DNA of 23,537 nt from an uncultured Alistipes sp. (GTDB lineage Bacteria; Bacteroidota; Bacteroidia; Bacteroidales; Rikenellaceae). A model generated the notes under the pieces. That model had not been told where the DNA came from and ran no database searches. It saw only the letters and a program-made list of their open reading frames with translations. Below are positions 6,854 to 14,834 of this stretch, piece after piece (within the stretch, counting starts at the first letter, position 1; each line of letters opens with the position of its first letter). The translations under genes and the position numbers were made by a program. The stretch lies in NCBI GenBank assembly GCA_958449275.1, contig CAUDHE010000038.1, positions 1 to 23,537 on the forward strand, read 5' to 3'.

Positions 6854-8578
6854 TTACTCCTCGCACCAGCGCTTTACCTCCTCGGGCGAAGGAGCCTTCA
6901 GCCCCAGCTTGTTCTTCTTGTTGAAGCCGCAGAGGTCATTGAAGAATTTGCCCGCCGAGAGCTTCTTCAGCGAGTCGACCGTAATGTATCCCATCTTCTG
7001 CATCACGGGCACCCATTCGGCGGGGATGCCGATGGCGGTATACTTCTCCTCGTCGTCGGCCACGACCTTCTTTTCGGGGCGCATGGTGGGGAAGAACAAC
7101 ACATCCTGAATCGACGGCTGATTGGTCATGAACATCGTCAGACGGTCGATACCTATACCCATGCCCGAGCACGACGGCATGCCGTACTCCAGCGCACGGA
7201 CGAAATCCATGTCGATGAACATCGCCTCGTCATCGCCCTTCTCCGACAGACGCAACTGCTCCTGAAAACGCGCCAACTGGTCGATGGGGTCGTTCAACTC
7301 CGAATAGGCGTTGCACAACTCCTTGCCGTTCACGAAAAGCTCGAAACGCTCCGTCAGATCGGCATTGTCGCGGTGACGCTTGCACAGAGGCGACATCTCG
7401 CGCGGATAGTCGCACACGAAAGTGGGCTGTATAAGCTCCTCCTCGCAATATTGACCGAATATTGCATCGATCAACTTGCCTTTACCCATCGTCTCGTCGG
7501 TCTCCACGCCCAAACGCGCACAGGCCTCGCGGAGCTGCTCCTCGCTCTGTCCCGTTATGTCGTATCCCGTCTTTTCGAGTATCGCATCGGTCATCGTAAT
7601 ACGGCGGAAAGGCGCCTTGAACGATATTGCACGGTCGCCTATGGTAAGTTCGGTAGTGCCGTTTGTGGCCATCGCCACACGCTCCAGCATCTGCTCGGTG
7701 AACTCCATCATCCACTTGTAGTCCTTATAGGCCACGTAGATCTCCATGCAGGTGAACTCGGGGTTGTGGGTACGGTCCATACCCTCGTTGCGGAAGTTCT
7801 TGCCGAACTCGTACACACCGTCGAAACCGCCCACGATCAGGCGTTTGAGGTACAACTCGCTTGCTATTCGCATGTAGAAATCCATGTCGAGCGCATTGTG
7901 GTGCGTGATGAACGGACGCGCCGACGCGCCGCCGGGGATGGGTTGCAACATGGGGGTCTCCACTTCGACGTAACCGCGCTCGTTGAAAAACTCGCGCATG
8001 GCGGTCATGATTTTGGCACGCTTCACGAACACCTCGCGCACCTGGGGATTGACGGCCAAATCGACATAACGCTGGCGGTAACGCACCTCGGGGTCGGTCA
8101 GGGCGTCGAACTGCTTGCCGTCCTTCTCCTTCACGATGGGCAGGGGACGGACCGACTTCGATATGACAGTCAGGCGGCGGCAGTGCACCGACTTTTCGCC
8201 CGTGTTGGTGATGAATCCGAATCCCTCGACGCCCACGAAGTCGCCTATGTCGAGCAACTTCTTGAATACGGTGTTGTAGAGCGTCGGATCGCCCTCGGGA
8301 CATATGTCGTCACGACGTATATATACCTGAATGCGGCCCGTGTGGTCCTGCAACTCGAAGAACGACGCGCTGCCCATTATTCGGCGGCTCATGATTCGGC
8401 CCGCAATGCGGACATCGGCAAATTTATCGGTCGTCTCGGGCGTGAGGCCTTCGATTATGGCAGTCGCCGTGGCGGTAACATCGTATCGGGCCGCGGGATA
8501 CGGTTCGATTCCCAATTCGCGCAGAGCGCCGAGAGATCGGCGGCGCAACTGTTCCTGTTCGCTGAGTTCCAAGCTCAT
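6854..8578 (-). CDS. lysS: Lysyl-tRNA synthetase, class II
   Basis: Cytosolic enzyme charging tRNA-Lys. Of its 574 residues, the N-terminal OB-fold anticodon-binding domain lies at about 56-130 (VRIAGRIMSRRIMGSASFFE). The class II core follows: motif 1 around RGYVEVETPMLQP (about 201-213), motif 2 FRNEGMDRTHNPEFTCME (252-269) and motif 3 GMGIGIDRLTMF (462-473). After FFPTMRPE it continues for about 80 residues. That tail is absent from the ~505-residue E. coli enzyme, is Lys/Pro-rich and looks like a small helical domain; I recall Bacteroides LysS having the same length. The ATG at 8578 has a good -7 box 34 bases upstream. The gene stands alone between two terminator/promoter regions. Confidence 0.97.
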   Translation of the reverse strand: MSLELSEQEQLRRRSLGALRELGIEPYPAARYDVTATATAIIEGLTPETTDKFADVRIAGRIMSRRIMGSASFFELQDHTGRIQVYIRRDDICPEGDPTLYNTVFKKLLDIGDFVGVEGFGFITNTGEKSVHCRRLTVISKSVRPLPIVKEKDGKQFDALTDPEVRYRQRYVDLAVNPQVREVFVKRAKIMTAMREFFNERGYVEVETPMLQPIPGGASARPFITHHNALDMDFYMRIASELYLKRLIVGGFDGVYEFGKNFRNEGMDRTHNPEFTCMEIYVAYKDYKWMMEFTEQMLERVAMATNGTTELTIGDRAISFKAPFRRITMTDAILEKTGYDITGQSEEQLREACARLGVETDETMGKGKLIDAIFGQYCEEELIQPTFVCDYPREMSPLCKRHRDNADLTERFELFVNGKELCNAYSELNDPIDQLARFQEQLRLSEKGDDEAMFIDMDFVRALEYGMPSCSGMGIGIDRLTMFMTNQPSIQDVLFFPTMRPEKKVVADDEEKYTAIGIPAEWVPVMQKMGYITVDSLKKLSAGKFFNDLCGFNKKNKLGLKAPSPEEVKRWCEE

Positions 8579-8612
8579 GATATTTCGTTTTTGATTATTT
8601 CGCTTTTGCTCG

Positions 8613-8644
8613 CAAAGTTAATAATTTATACGGTTATCCGCAAG
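8613..8644 (-). promoter_or_regulatory. lysS promoter
   Basis: On the minus strand TAACTTTG (8613-8620) matches TAnnTTTG exactly. CTTG (8641-8644) lies 20 bases upstream as an imperfect -33 TTTG. Confidence 0.65.
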
Positions 8645-8871
8645 CGCAAACACGTTTTCGGACAGCGGCGCGCGATCCGAAAATTTCCCCGCCTATACGT
8701 TTCATACATGTCATCCGCCAATGCTTTCCTGCGGTTCAGACGGGAGACGGCACGTTCGGAAGGCGGAAAAAAAGCGGAACATGAGTAAATAAAAGGGCGA
8801 AAAGTCGAAAAAAAACGAGAGCGAATGATAAAAAAACACTACTTTGTGATGCAAAGTATAATTTTTGTGCT

Positions 8872-8879
8872 TATATTTG
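8872..8879 (+). promoter_or_regulatory. PspC-PadR-DUF2807 operon promoter -7 box
   Basis: TATATTTG is an exact consensus match 40 bases before the first ATG. The 19 bases at 8871-8889 are identical to the mdh promoter/leader start at 2263-2281, and a loose ATTAAAC...ACTAAA also follows in both. The only upstream TTTG (8843-8846) is 25 bases away, farther than usual. Confidence 0.65.
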
Positions 8880-8919
8880 CATCGGAAAAATATTAAACCG
8901 CACTAAAATATCTTGCATT

Positions 8920-9423
8920 ATGAAAGAGACGATCAACGTGAACATCGCGCAACAAGCCTTCACGATGGATGTGGATGCCTACTCTGCGCTCACCGCCTAC
9001 CTCGACGACATATCGTGCCGCCTGCCCGAGTCGGACACCGAGACGCTTTCCGACATCGAGAGTCGCGTAGCCGAGATATTCCGCGAGCGGGTGCCGTCGC
9101 CCATGATGGTTATCACTTACGGCGTGGTACGCGACACCATGTCGCAGCTCGGAAGTCCCGAGAACTTCGGTACGGCCAATCGCCCGAAACAGGAGCGCAC
9201 GGCAGACGAGAGTCCGCTCCGCAAAAAATTGTACCGCTCGCGCACCGAACGTTCGATAGCGGGAGTATGCGGCGGTATAGCCGCCAATTTCGACATCGAC
9301 CCGACACTGGTGCGCGTGCTGTTCATCGTAGGATTCTTCGCGGGATTCTCTACCCTCATTCTCTACCTGATACTGTGGCTCGTCCTCTCGGAGGAGCCTG
9401 CGAAAACCATAAATTTGAAATAA
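8920..9423 (+). CDS. PspC-domain membrane protein (small)
   Basis: A 167-residue protein. Residues about 1-84 form a helical N-terminal domain (DAYSALTAYLDDI, then SDIESRVAEIF, then LGSPENFG) shared with the protein at 10740-12158. Residues about 101-160 are a PspC domain: KLYRSRTERSIAGVCGGIAA, then a helical segment (about 133-156) that crosses the membrane. PspC proteins take part in phage-shock/envelope-stress responses in other bacteria; the exact role here is not shown. It is the first gene of a four-gene operon with 22-24 base gaps, followed by a PadR regulator. Confidence 0.88.
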   Translation: MKETINVNIAQQAFTMDVDAYSALTAYLDDISCRLPESDTETLSDIESRVAEIFRERVPSPMMVITYGVVRDTMSQLGSPENFGTANRPKQERTADESPLRKKLYRSRTERSIAGVCGGIAANFDIDPTLVRVLFIVGFFAGFSTLILYLILWLVLSEEPAKTINLK

Positions 9424-9445
9424 CAACATAAACCGAGGAAAAGTT

Positions 9446-9844
9446 ATGAACGAAGAAAATGTAAAGGTTCAGATGCGCAAAGGCATCCTCGAATATTGCA
9501 TCCTCGCAATATTGTCGCGGGAAGACTCTTATGCGCCGAAGATCATCGCCGAGCTGAAGCAGGCGCAGATGATCGTTGTGGAAGGGACGCTCTATCCGAT
9601 CCTCACCCGACAAAAGAACGCGGGTCTGCTGACCTATCGTTGGGAGGAGTCGCCTCAGGGTCCGCCGCGCAAGTACTACATGCTCACCGAAGCGGGCCGT
9701 CGGCAACTCTCGCTTCTGGACGAGGCATGGGACGAAATGGTGGAACAGATCAGAGTGATACGCCACGGCAAGGCGGCTCACGAACAGCCGCAGCAGGCCG
9801 CAGGATTCGAAATAGACGCCGACCCCGACCACGCAATGGAGTAA
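9446..9844 (+). CDS. PadR-family transcriptional regulator
   Basis: Predicted DNA-binding winged-helix regulator, 132 residues. The PadR core is clear: KGILEYCILAILSREDSYAP, then the recognition/wing region VVEGTLYPILTRQKNAGLL, then the wing strands YRWEESPQGPPRKYYMLTEAGRR. A C-terminal helix (about 93-115) would serve dimerisation. The acidic/Gln tail is longer than needed. Its position between two PspC genes, with 22-24 base gaps, suggests it autoregulates this operon; in Firmicutes, PadR genes often sit beside HAAS/DUF1700 and DUF4097 genes, an analogous layout. The effector is unknown. Confidence 0.92.
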   Translation: MNEENVKVQMRKGILEYCILAILSREDSYAPKIIAELKQAQMIVVEGTLYPILTRQKNAGLLTYRWEESPQGPPRKYYMLTEAGRRQLSLLDEAWDEMVEQIRVIRHGKAAHEQPQQAAGFEIDADPDHAME

Positions 9845-9868
9845 TTAACATGTAAATATCGGAACATT

Positions 9869-10717
9869 ATGAATAATTCGGTTATAAAATTTACGACAAT
9901 GTGCGCCGCGGCAATGATTTCGGCATCGGCTTTCGCGGCAGGCATAAATCTCAACGGCAACGGCAAGATCATAACCCGCACCCAATCGATCGCGGCCTAC
10001 GACGGAATCAAGGCGAGCCGCGCCATACGCGTGGTGGTCGACGACCGCACCGATGGCGATGCGATCATCAAGGCCGACGACAATGTCATGCAGTATGTGG
10101 TGGTCGAGAACGACGGCGGCACGTTGCGTGTCGGCTTCGACAAACGCGTCAACGGCGTATCGAATATCAACGTCGAGGTACATGTGCCCTATTGCGCCCG
10201 CCTCAATTCGCTGGATGCGTCGAGCGCGGCGAAAATCGAGGTGCGAACGCCCATAAAAAATGACAAGCTGTCGGTCGATGCAAGTTCGGCCGCGCATATC
10301 AATTTCGTCAAGGCCGACGTAACGCGCTGCGAAATCGAGGTCAGCTCGGCCGCGACGGTGACGGGAGCCGTCAAGACCGACGATTGCTCGATAGACACGA
10401 GCAGCGCCTCGAAAGCCGAAGTGGCCATGCTGGCCGTGACATGCACCGTCGAGACGAGTTCGGCTTCGAAAGTGACGCTCAGCGGCGAGGCGGGCGCCAT
10501 CTCGCTCGATGCGAGTTCGGCCTCGAAAATCGACGCAGGCAGCCTGACGGCCATAAACGCCTCGGCCGACGTGTCGTCGGGCGCCAACATCACGGTAAAC
10601 AGCTCCGACAAACTCGACGCCCGAGCTTCGTCGGGCGGTTCGATACGATACAAAGGCTCGTCGACGCTCTCGTCGACCTCGAAAGCTTCGAGCGGCGGCA
10701 GCATACGTCAATACTAA
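9869..10717 (+). CDS. DUF2807 (GIN-domain) secreted beta-solenoid protein
   Basis: A 282-residue exported protein. A signal peptide (MNNSVIKFTTMCAAAMISASAFA) is followed by GIKASRAIRVVVDD and VVVENDGGTLRVGFDK, characteristic of the DUF2807 putative auto-transporter head family. From residue 118 an SS dipeptide recurs in a (D/E)xSSA(A/S)K-like context at 118, 139, 159, 178, 197, 216, 236, 254 and 274. This period of 18-21 residues fits one rung per repeat of a right-handed beta-helix with a serine ladder. Only one Cys (154) and one other (173) plus Cys192 occur in the solenoid. There is no C-terminal beta-barrel, so 'auto-transporter' is a family label only. It is the third gene of the PspC/PadR operon, so likely co-regulated. 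Confidence 0.88.
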   Translation: MNNSVIKFTTMCAAAMISASAFAAGINLNGNGKIITRTQSIAAYDGIKASRAIRVVVDDRTDGDAIIKADDNVMQYVVVENDGGTLRVGFDKRVNGVSNINVEVHVPYCARLNSLDASSAAKIEVRTPIKNDKLSVDASSAAHINFVKADVTRCEIEVSSAATVTGAVKTDDCSIDTSSASKAEVAMLAVTCTVETSSASKVTLSGEAGAISLDASSASKIDAGSLTAINASADVSSGANITVNSSDKLDARASSGGSIRYKGSSTLSSTSKASSGGSIRQY

Positions 10718-10739
10718 TTCCGCAAAATACGAAACGAAT

Positions 10740-12158
10740 ATGAACGAAATAAAGAAATGCAGCATCGCGGGAGTCTCGTTCACGCTGGAAAGCGACGCCT
10801 ACGACGTGTTGAACACCTATGTGGATTCGTTGAAAGAGACATATAAGGACGATCCCGACGGCGAAGAGATCATCGCCGACATCGAAGCGCGCATAGCCGA
10901 ACTTATTCTCTCGGCGCAACGCTCCGAATCGATCATCTGCCGACCGCTGATCGATAACATAATCAAACAATTGGGTTCGGCATCGCAGATCGACGAAGTG
11001 CACAGCGAACAGACGCGTCACGCCGAGACGATCGACCGCAAAGGCAATCCGCGCATTCCGCGCCGTCTTTACCGCGACATGGAAAACGGCAAGCTGGGCG
11101 GCGTGTGCGCCGGTCTGGCCAACTATTTCGACACCGATCCCACGTGGATGCGCCTGGCCGTATTCGCCCCGTTGTTCGTGTGGGTGTTCGGCTCGATAGG
11201 CATCCTGCACTGGATACGGCCTTTCACGAGCAACATATTCATACTGTTCGTGCTGGGATACATCATCATGTGGTTTGCGGTGCCCCTCGCCTCGTCGGCA
11301 CGCCAGAAGCTGGAGATGAAAGGCGAACGCATCACGGCCCGCAGCATAAGGGAGGCGACGCAGGATACGCAATACGCCGCCGCGGAGCCCGAGCGCACGC
11401 TCATCGCCAAGATCGTATGCGTGCTGGGCAACATACTGCTCATACTGCTGAAGATATTCGCCGCATTCATACTGGTGGGCCTGGTGCTCGGGGCGAGCGT
11501 GCTTGGTCTGATGATGGTCAGCTGCCTGCCCATGTTCGCCCTCGACTTCTTCACGGGACTGATGCTGCTCGCATTCCTGCTGGTGCTCATCATACCGATC
11601 GTGGTGCTGATCTATCTGTCGATCCAGTTGCTCATCTCGCGCCGCCCGAACGGTCGGGTCCTGCTCGGGATGCTGCTGGTGTGGGTAGCGCTGCTGGTGA
11701 CCATGACCATCTCGGCCGTGAAGTCGCCCGTAAGCTTCGAGCGTCAGATAAGCAACGCTTTCAGCTCGGTGTTCGACAACGACAGCAAGGTGCTCTACGA
11801 CGAATTCACCGAGGAGGAGATCGACGATTTCCGCGACAGACTCGACAACCAAAGCACCGCCATGTTCACCAACGGCAGCCTGACGTTCTCGGTGTCGGGC
11901 GACGACCGAAAGGTGGAGAATTTTTCGAAACGCGTGCAGATCGGCCCCGACGGCATAAAGGTTTCCGACGGCGAGGGCAACGAAATGACCATCGATGCCG
12001 ACGGCGTGAGAATCAACGACAAAACCACCGACAACAGCATGTCGTTCTCGTTCGGCGGCGTGAAAGTCTCGATCAACAATCCGACTCGCACGACTGCCAA
12101 CGAATCGGAGGCTCCCGCGGCAGAGAGTGTCCCCGCCCCCGAAAACGCACAAGAATAA
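10740..12158 (+). CDS. Large PspC-domain polytopic membrane protein
   Basis: A 472-residue protein. Its N-terminus (about 1-86; FTLESDAYDVLNTYVDSLKE, then ADIEARIAELI) is paralogous to the first operon gene. A PspC domain follows (about 107-185: RRLYRDMENGKLGGVCAGLA), with extra residues between its two hydrophobic segments. Several transmembrane helices lie at about 223-260, 271-295 and 318-336. The C-terminal ~135 residues are soluble and beta-rich (VQIGPDGIKVSDGEGNEMT, then IDADGVRIND) and end in an Ala/Pro/Glu-rich tail. It is the last operon gene, 22 bases after DUF2807, with a terminator at 12182. Membrane stress sensing or an anti-sigma-like role are guesses. Confidence 0.85.
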   Translation: MNEIKKCSIAGVSFTLESDAYDVLNTYVDSLKETYKDDPDGEEIIADIEARIAELILSAQRSESIICRPLIDNIIKQLGSASQIDEVHSEQTRHAETIDRKGNPRIPRRLYRDMENGKLGGVCAGLANYFDTDPTWMRLAVFAPLFVWVFGSIGILHWIRPFTSNIFILFVLGYIIMWFAVPLASSARQKLEMKGERITARSIREATQDTQYAAAEPERTLIAKIVCVLGNILLILLKIFAAFILVGLVLGASVLGLMMVSCLPMFALDFFTGLMLLAFLLVLIIPIVVLIYLSIQLLISRRPNGRVLLGMLLVWVALLVTMTISAVKSPVSFERQISNAFSSVFDNDSKVLYDEFTEEEIDDFRDRLDNQSTAMFTNGSLTFSVSGDDRKVENFSKRVQIGPDGIKVSDGEGNEMTIDADGVRINDKTTDNSMSFSFGGVKVSINNPTRTTANESEAPAAESVPAPENAQE

Positions 12159-12181
12159 CCCTATCATAAGCAACTCTGTCG

Positions 12182-12217
12182 AGAGGCTGCCCGCACTGTT
12201 TCGGACAGCCTCTTTTT
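12182..12217 (+). terminator. Terminator of the PspC operon
   Basis: AGAGGCTG (12182-12189) pairs with CAGCCTCT (12206-12213), extended inward by CCG/CGG after one mismatch. TTTTTC follows. It lies 24 bases after the operon's last stop. Confidence 0.85.
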
Positions 12218-12303
12218 CGTGCTGTCATATCGTACGCACCGCCGAACACGCACCGCCGCATCCGCGGGACGAGAATCCTGCGCCAAATGTCATCGCACGA
12301 AAA

Positions 12304-12342
12304 ATTCCGTTGCCTGTAATTAGGAATTACAAACAACGGAAT
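12304..12342 (-). terminator. Terminator of the kdgK-kdgA-transporter operon
   Basis: ATTCCGTTG (12304-12312) pairs with CAACGGAAT (12334-12342), and an inner GTAATT/AATTAC pair extends the hairpin. On the minus strand the stem is followed by TTTTTCG. It lies about 32 bases beyond the transporter stop. Confidence 0.85.
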
Positions 12343-12373
12343 CGCGCGTAGCAAGCCGATCGGTAACGTACGG

Positions 12374-13825
12374 CTATTGCAGCGTTATGGGCCTGTAGCG
12401 GGGAACGAAAGCTTTCATGGCCGCCCAGCTCACGAGATAAGCTACGGCACAGAACGAGAATGCCATCATGTAGCCCGCCTCGATACCGTGGTAGCCGAGG
12501 AATGCGAGGTCGGTCTCGGCGGCATAGTCGAAGAGGCTGCCCGCGCCCGTCTGTATGCCGAACGAACCTATGCCGCCGGCCATTCCGCCTATACCCGTGA
12601 TGGTGGCTATCATCGATTTGGGGAACATGTCGCCCACGGTCGAGAATATGTTGGCCGACCACGACTGGTGCGCAGCGCCCGCTATACCCACTATGATTAC
12701 GGGGAACCAGTAAGAGTATCCCGCCAAAGGCTGCGCCAGCAGCGCCAGCAGCGGGAAGAACGCGAAGATGAGCATGGCGCGCATACGGCCCGCATAAGGA
12801 TTCATCTTACGGCGTTCGATGAATATGGTGGGCAGATACCCGCCGAACAGCGACACCATGACTATAAGGTAGAGCACGCCCAGTGCCAGCTGAAACTCGA
12901 TGCTGGTCGATGCCATTCCGCACGCGTTCTTCAGATACGACGGCATCCAGAACAGATAGAACCACCACACTCCGTCGGCGATGGCTTTGCCCGATATGAA
13001 TGCCCAAGTCTGACGGTAACCGAAGCAGCGCCACAACGACACCTTCGGCGCGGCGGCAGCCTCGGCAGCCGCTTTCTCGGCCTCGGCGCGCTCCTGCTCG
13101 GTATCGGAATTGATGTAGGCCAGCTCGGCGGCATTCACGGCGGGATTGCGGTCGGGTTTCTTATAAAGGAACTGCCAGAATCCCATCCATACGAATCCCA
13201 AGGCGCCGATAATGATGAACGACGCCTCCCAACCGAAGCGCGCGGCGAGGGTCGGGATGGCGAAAGGAGCTATGAGGGCACCGATCGTGGACCCCGCATT
13301 GAATATGCTGGTGGCATAGGCGCGGTCCTTCTTGGGAAAATACTCTGCGGTAGCCTTGATCGCTGCGGGGAAGTTACCCGCCTCGCCTATGGCCAGCACG
13401 CAGCGGGCCATTATGAACAGGGTGAGCGACACCAAGGCGATCTTCGAAATAAGATCGGCGTTCTCGACCACCGCACGCAAGGCGGCGGCATCGGGCAGTC
13501 CGACGATGTGTTCGGTAGCCACGCCGCACAGAGCGTGGAGGCATGCGCCCGCCGACCATATGCCGATGCTCCACATGTAGCCGCGTTTGGTGTCGAGCTT
13601 GTCGACGATGCGACCCGCGAAGAGCATGGCGACGGCATACACGAGCGAGAAGATGCCCGTCACCCAGCCGTAATGCTGGTTGGTCCAGTGAAATTCGGGA
13701 CGGATGAAATCCTCCCACGTGAGCGAGAGAACCTGACGGTCGAGGTAATTCACGGTCGTCGCGAAGAAGAGCAGACCGCAGATCACCCAACGGTAGGATG
13801 TCATTTTCTGATTGGGTTGAGTCAT
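12374..13825 (-). CDS. MFS transporter, ACS family (hexuronate-type)
   Basis: Inner-membrane secondary transporter with 483 residues and about 12 predicted helices. The first helix region, RWVICGLLFFATTVNYLDRQ, followed by VLSL is typical of the anion:cation symporter family, including ExuT. The signature AIGEAGNFPAAIKATAEYFP in the fourth to fifth helices matches this family too. A cytoplasmic loop (about 235-262) is Ala/Glu-rich. It is the last gene of the operon with kdgK and kdgA, which makes a hexuronate or ketodeoxyuronate substrate most likely (inference). The ATG at 13825 is separated from kdgA by about 190 bases containing a structured repeat; no good promoter is visible there, so transcription probably comes from upstream. 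Confidence 0.88.
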   Translation of the reverse strand: MTQPNQKMTSYRWVICGLLFFATTVNYLDRQVLSLTWEDFIRPEFHWTNQHYGWVTGIFSLVYAVAMLFAGRIVDKLDTKRGYMWSIGIWSAGACLHALCGVATEHIVGLPDAAALRAVVENADLISKIALVSLTLFIMARCVLAIGEAGNFPAAIKATAEYFPKKDRAYATSIFNAGSTIGALIAPFAIPTLAARFGWEASFIIIGALGFVWMGFWQFLYKKPDRNPAVNAAELAYINSDTEQERAEAEKAAAEAAAAPKVSLWRCFGYRQTWAFISGKAIADGVWWFYLFWMPSYLKNACGMASTSIEFQLALGVLYLIVMVSLFGGYLPTIFIERRKMNPYAGRMRAMLIFAFFPLLALLAQPLAGYSYWFPVIIVGIAGAAHQSWSANIFSTVGDMFPKSMIATITGIGGMAGGIGSFGIQTGAGSLFDYAAETDLAFLGYHGIEAGYMMAFSFCAVAYLVSWAAMKAFVPRYRPITLQ

Positions 13826-13900
13826 AGGTAGTTTTTTTGTGTTGGTTTCTTAAATTAAAGGTCATGCGGTCGGGACGGGTTCGGTACTGCACATCGCGAG

Positions 13901-13975
13901 TCGCGGCCTGCGGAGCGAACGATAGCGAGCCTCCGCGGGGCAGAGGCTGCGGCTCGCGCGGCTCCGGGGAGCCGC
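13901..13975. repeat. Intergenic hairpin repeat, copy C
   Basis: It lies between kdgA and the transporter gene. GCGGCCTGCGGAG and CTCCGCGGGGCAGAGGCTGC form the same framework as copy B, with a shorter unrelated loop. A terminal hairpin at 13958-13975 reads GCGGCTC-CGGG-GAGCCGC. Copy B has GCGACTC-CGAA-GAGTCGC at the same place: an A-T pair exchanged for G-C, a compensatory change. Confidence 0.7.
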
Positions 13976-14013
13976 AAAATACAGTGCAGTCCCGAAACGG
14001 AGCCGTTATCCCG

Positions 14014-14685
14014 TTATCCGCGGGCGCGGGCTATGATATCGAGCACGCGGCGGCACTTGTCGCTCACGGCCTGCCAGTCGCCTGCCGCGACGGTCTCTTT
14101 CGGGAAGAGCTTCGAGCCCATACCCACCACCGTCACACCCGCCTTGAACCATGCGGTGAGGTTCTCCTCCTCGGGCTCCACGGCTCCCGTGGCCATGAGC
14201 ATCGACCACGGCATGGGCGCCTTTATGTTCTTCACGAACGAGGGTCCCCCGACATTTCCCGCGGGGAATATCTTGGTAAGGTCGCACCCTGCCTCCTGAG
14301 CGAAGCCGATCTCCGAAACCGATCCGCACCCGGGGGTGTAAGGGATACAGCGGCGGTTGCACACCTTGGCCACGTCGGGGTTGAACAGCGGGCCGACGAT
14401 GAACGCCGCGCCGAGCTGGATGTAGAGCGCGGCCGTGGGGGCGTCGACGACGCTGCCCGCGCCGAGTATCATTTCGGGACACTCCGCAGCGGCCCAGCGA
14501 TTCAGCTCGCCGAAGATCTCGTGGGCGAAGTCGCCGCGGTTGGTGAACTCGAAAGCACGCACTCCGCCGTCGTAGCACGCCTTGAGCACCCGTTTCGAGA
14601 TCTCGACGTCGGCATTGTAGAACACGGGAACCATACCCGTACGTTCCATGGTCGCAAGGACCTCTATCTTTGAAAATCTTGACAT
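14014..14685 (-). CDS. kdgA: KDPG/KHG aldolase (2-keto-3-deoxy-6-phosphogluconate aldolase)
   Basis: Cytosolic class I aldolase that splits 2-keto-3-deoxy-6-phosphogluconate into pyruvate and glyceraldehyde-3-phosphate, and may also act on 4-hydroxy-2-oxoglutarate. It has 223 residues, slightly longer than the ~213 of E. coli Eda. Visible are VPVFYN, the catalytic glutamate in AFEFTNRG (Glu46), GAGSVVDAPTA, and the Schiff-base lysine in DLTKIFPAGNVGG (Lys138). The phosphate-binding GAVEPEEENL and VGMGSKLF segments follow. The start is the ATG at 14683-14685; a much longer open frame runs in antiphase through kdgK but is not real there. Second gene of the operon; 149 bases separate it from kdgK. 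Confidence 0.95.
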   Translation of the reverse strand: MSRFSKIEVLATMERTGMVPVFYNADVEISKRVLKACYDGGVRAFEFTNRGDFAHEIFGELNRWAAAECPEMILGAGSVVDAPTAALYIQLGAAFIVGPLFNPDVAKVCNRRCIPYTPGCGSVSEIGFAQEAGCDLTKIFPAGNVGGPSFVKNIKAPMPWSMLMATGAVEPEEENLTAWFKAGVTVVGMGSKLFPKETVAAGDWQAVSDKCRRVLDIIARARG

Positions 14686-14720
14686 TTGTTGTTCGGTATT
14701 ATGGTTATCTTGTCGAATAT

Positions 14721-14812
14721 GCGACTCTTCGGAGTCGCGCGGGCCGCAGCCTCGGCGCGCGGAGGCCCGCAACGGCATTCGCATCGTTGCGTTCTCCGCA
14801 GGCTGCCGCCCG
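14721..14812. repeat. Intergenic hairpin repeat, copy B
   Basis: It lies between kdgK and kdgA. A hairpin at 14721-14738 (GCGACTC/GAGTCGC) is followed by GCAGCCT/AGGCTGC and CTCCGC/GCGGAG arms around a loop. The central 31 bases (14766-14796) are identical, in inverted orientation, to 211-241 of copy A. On the minus strand it would be part of the kdgK-kdgA transcript. Confidence 0.75.
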
Positions 14813-14834
14813 AGGTCGGGCAGGAAGAACGAAC

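Larger units (their letters stand above)
8579..8919. other. Divergent intergenic region between lysS and the pspC operon
   Basis: These 341 bases hold the lysS promoter at the left and the PspC-operon promoter at the right. I see no gene in the middle (about 8650-8820), which is unremarkable apart from purine/A-rich runs near 8765-8830. Confidence 0.7.

Noticed and set aside
6791..8788. 665-codon open frame on the plus strand
   Set aside because: It is antisense to lysS, rich in His/Leu/Arg as expected for a shadow of a high-GC gene, and has no recognisable domain.
10590..12173. 527-codon minus-strand frame
   Set aside because: Antisense shadow of the large PspC gene; His/Gln-rich low-complexity translation.
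12377..13831. 484-codon plus-strand open frame
   Set aside because: Shadow of the transporter gene on the other strand; composition is Arg/Gly/His-rich with no membrane segments.
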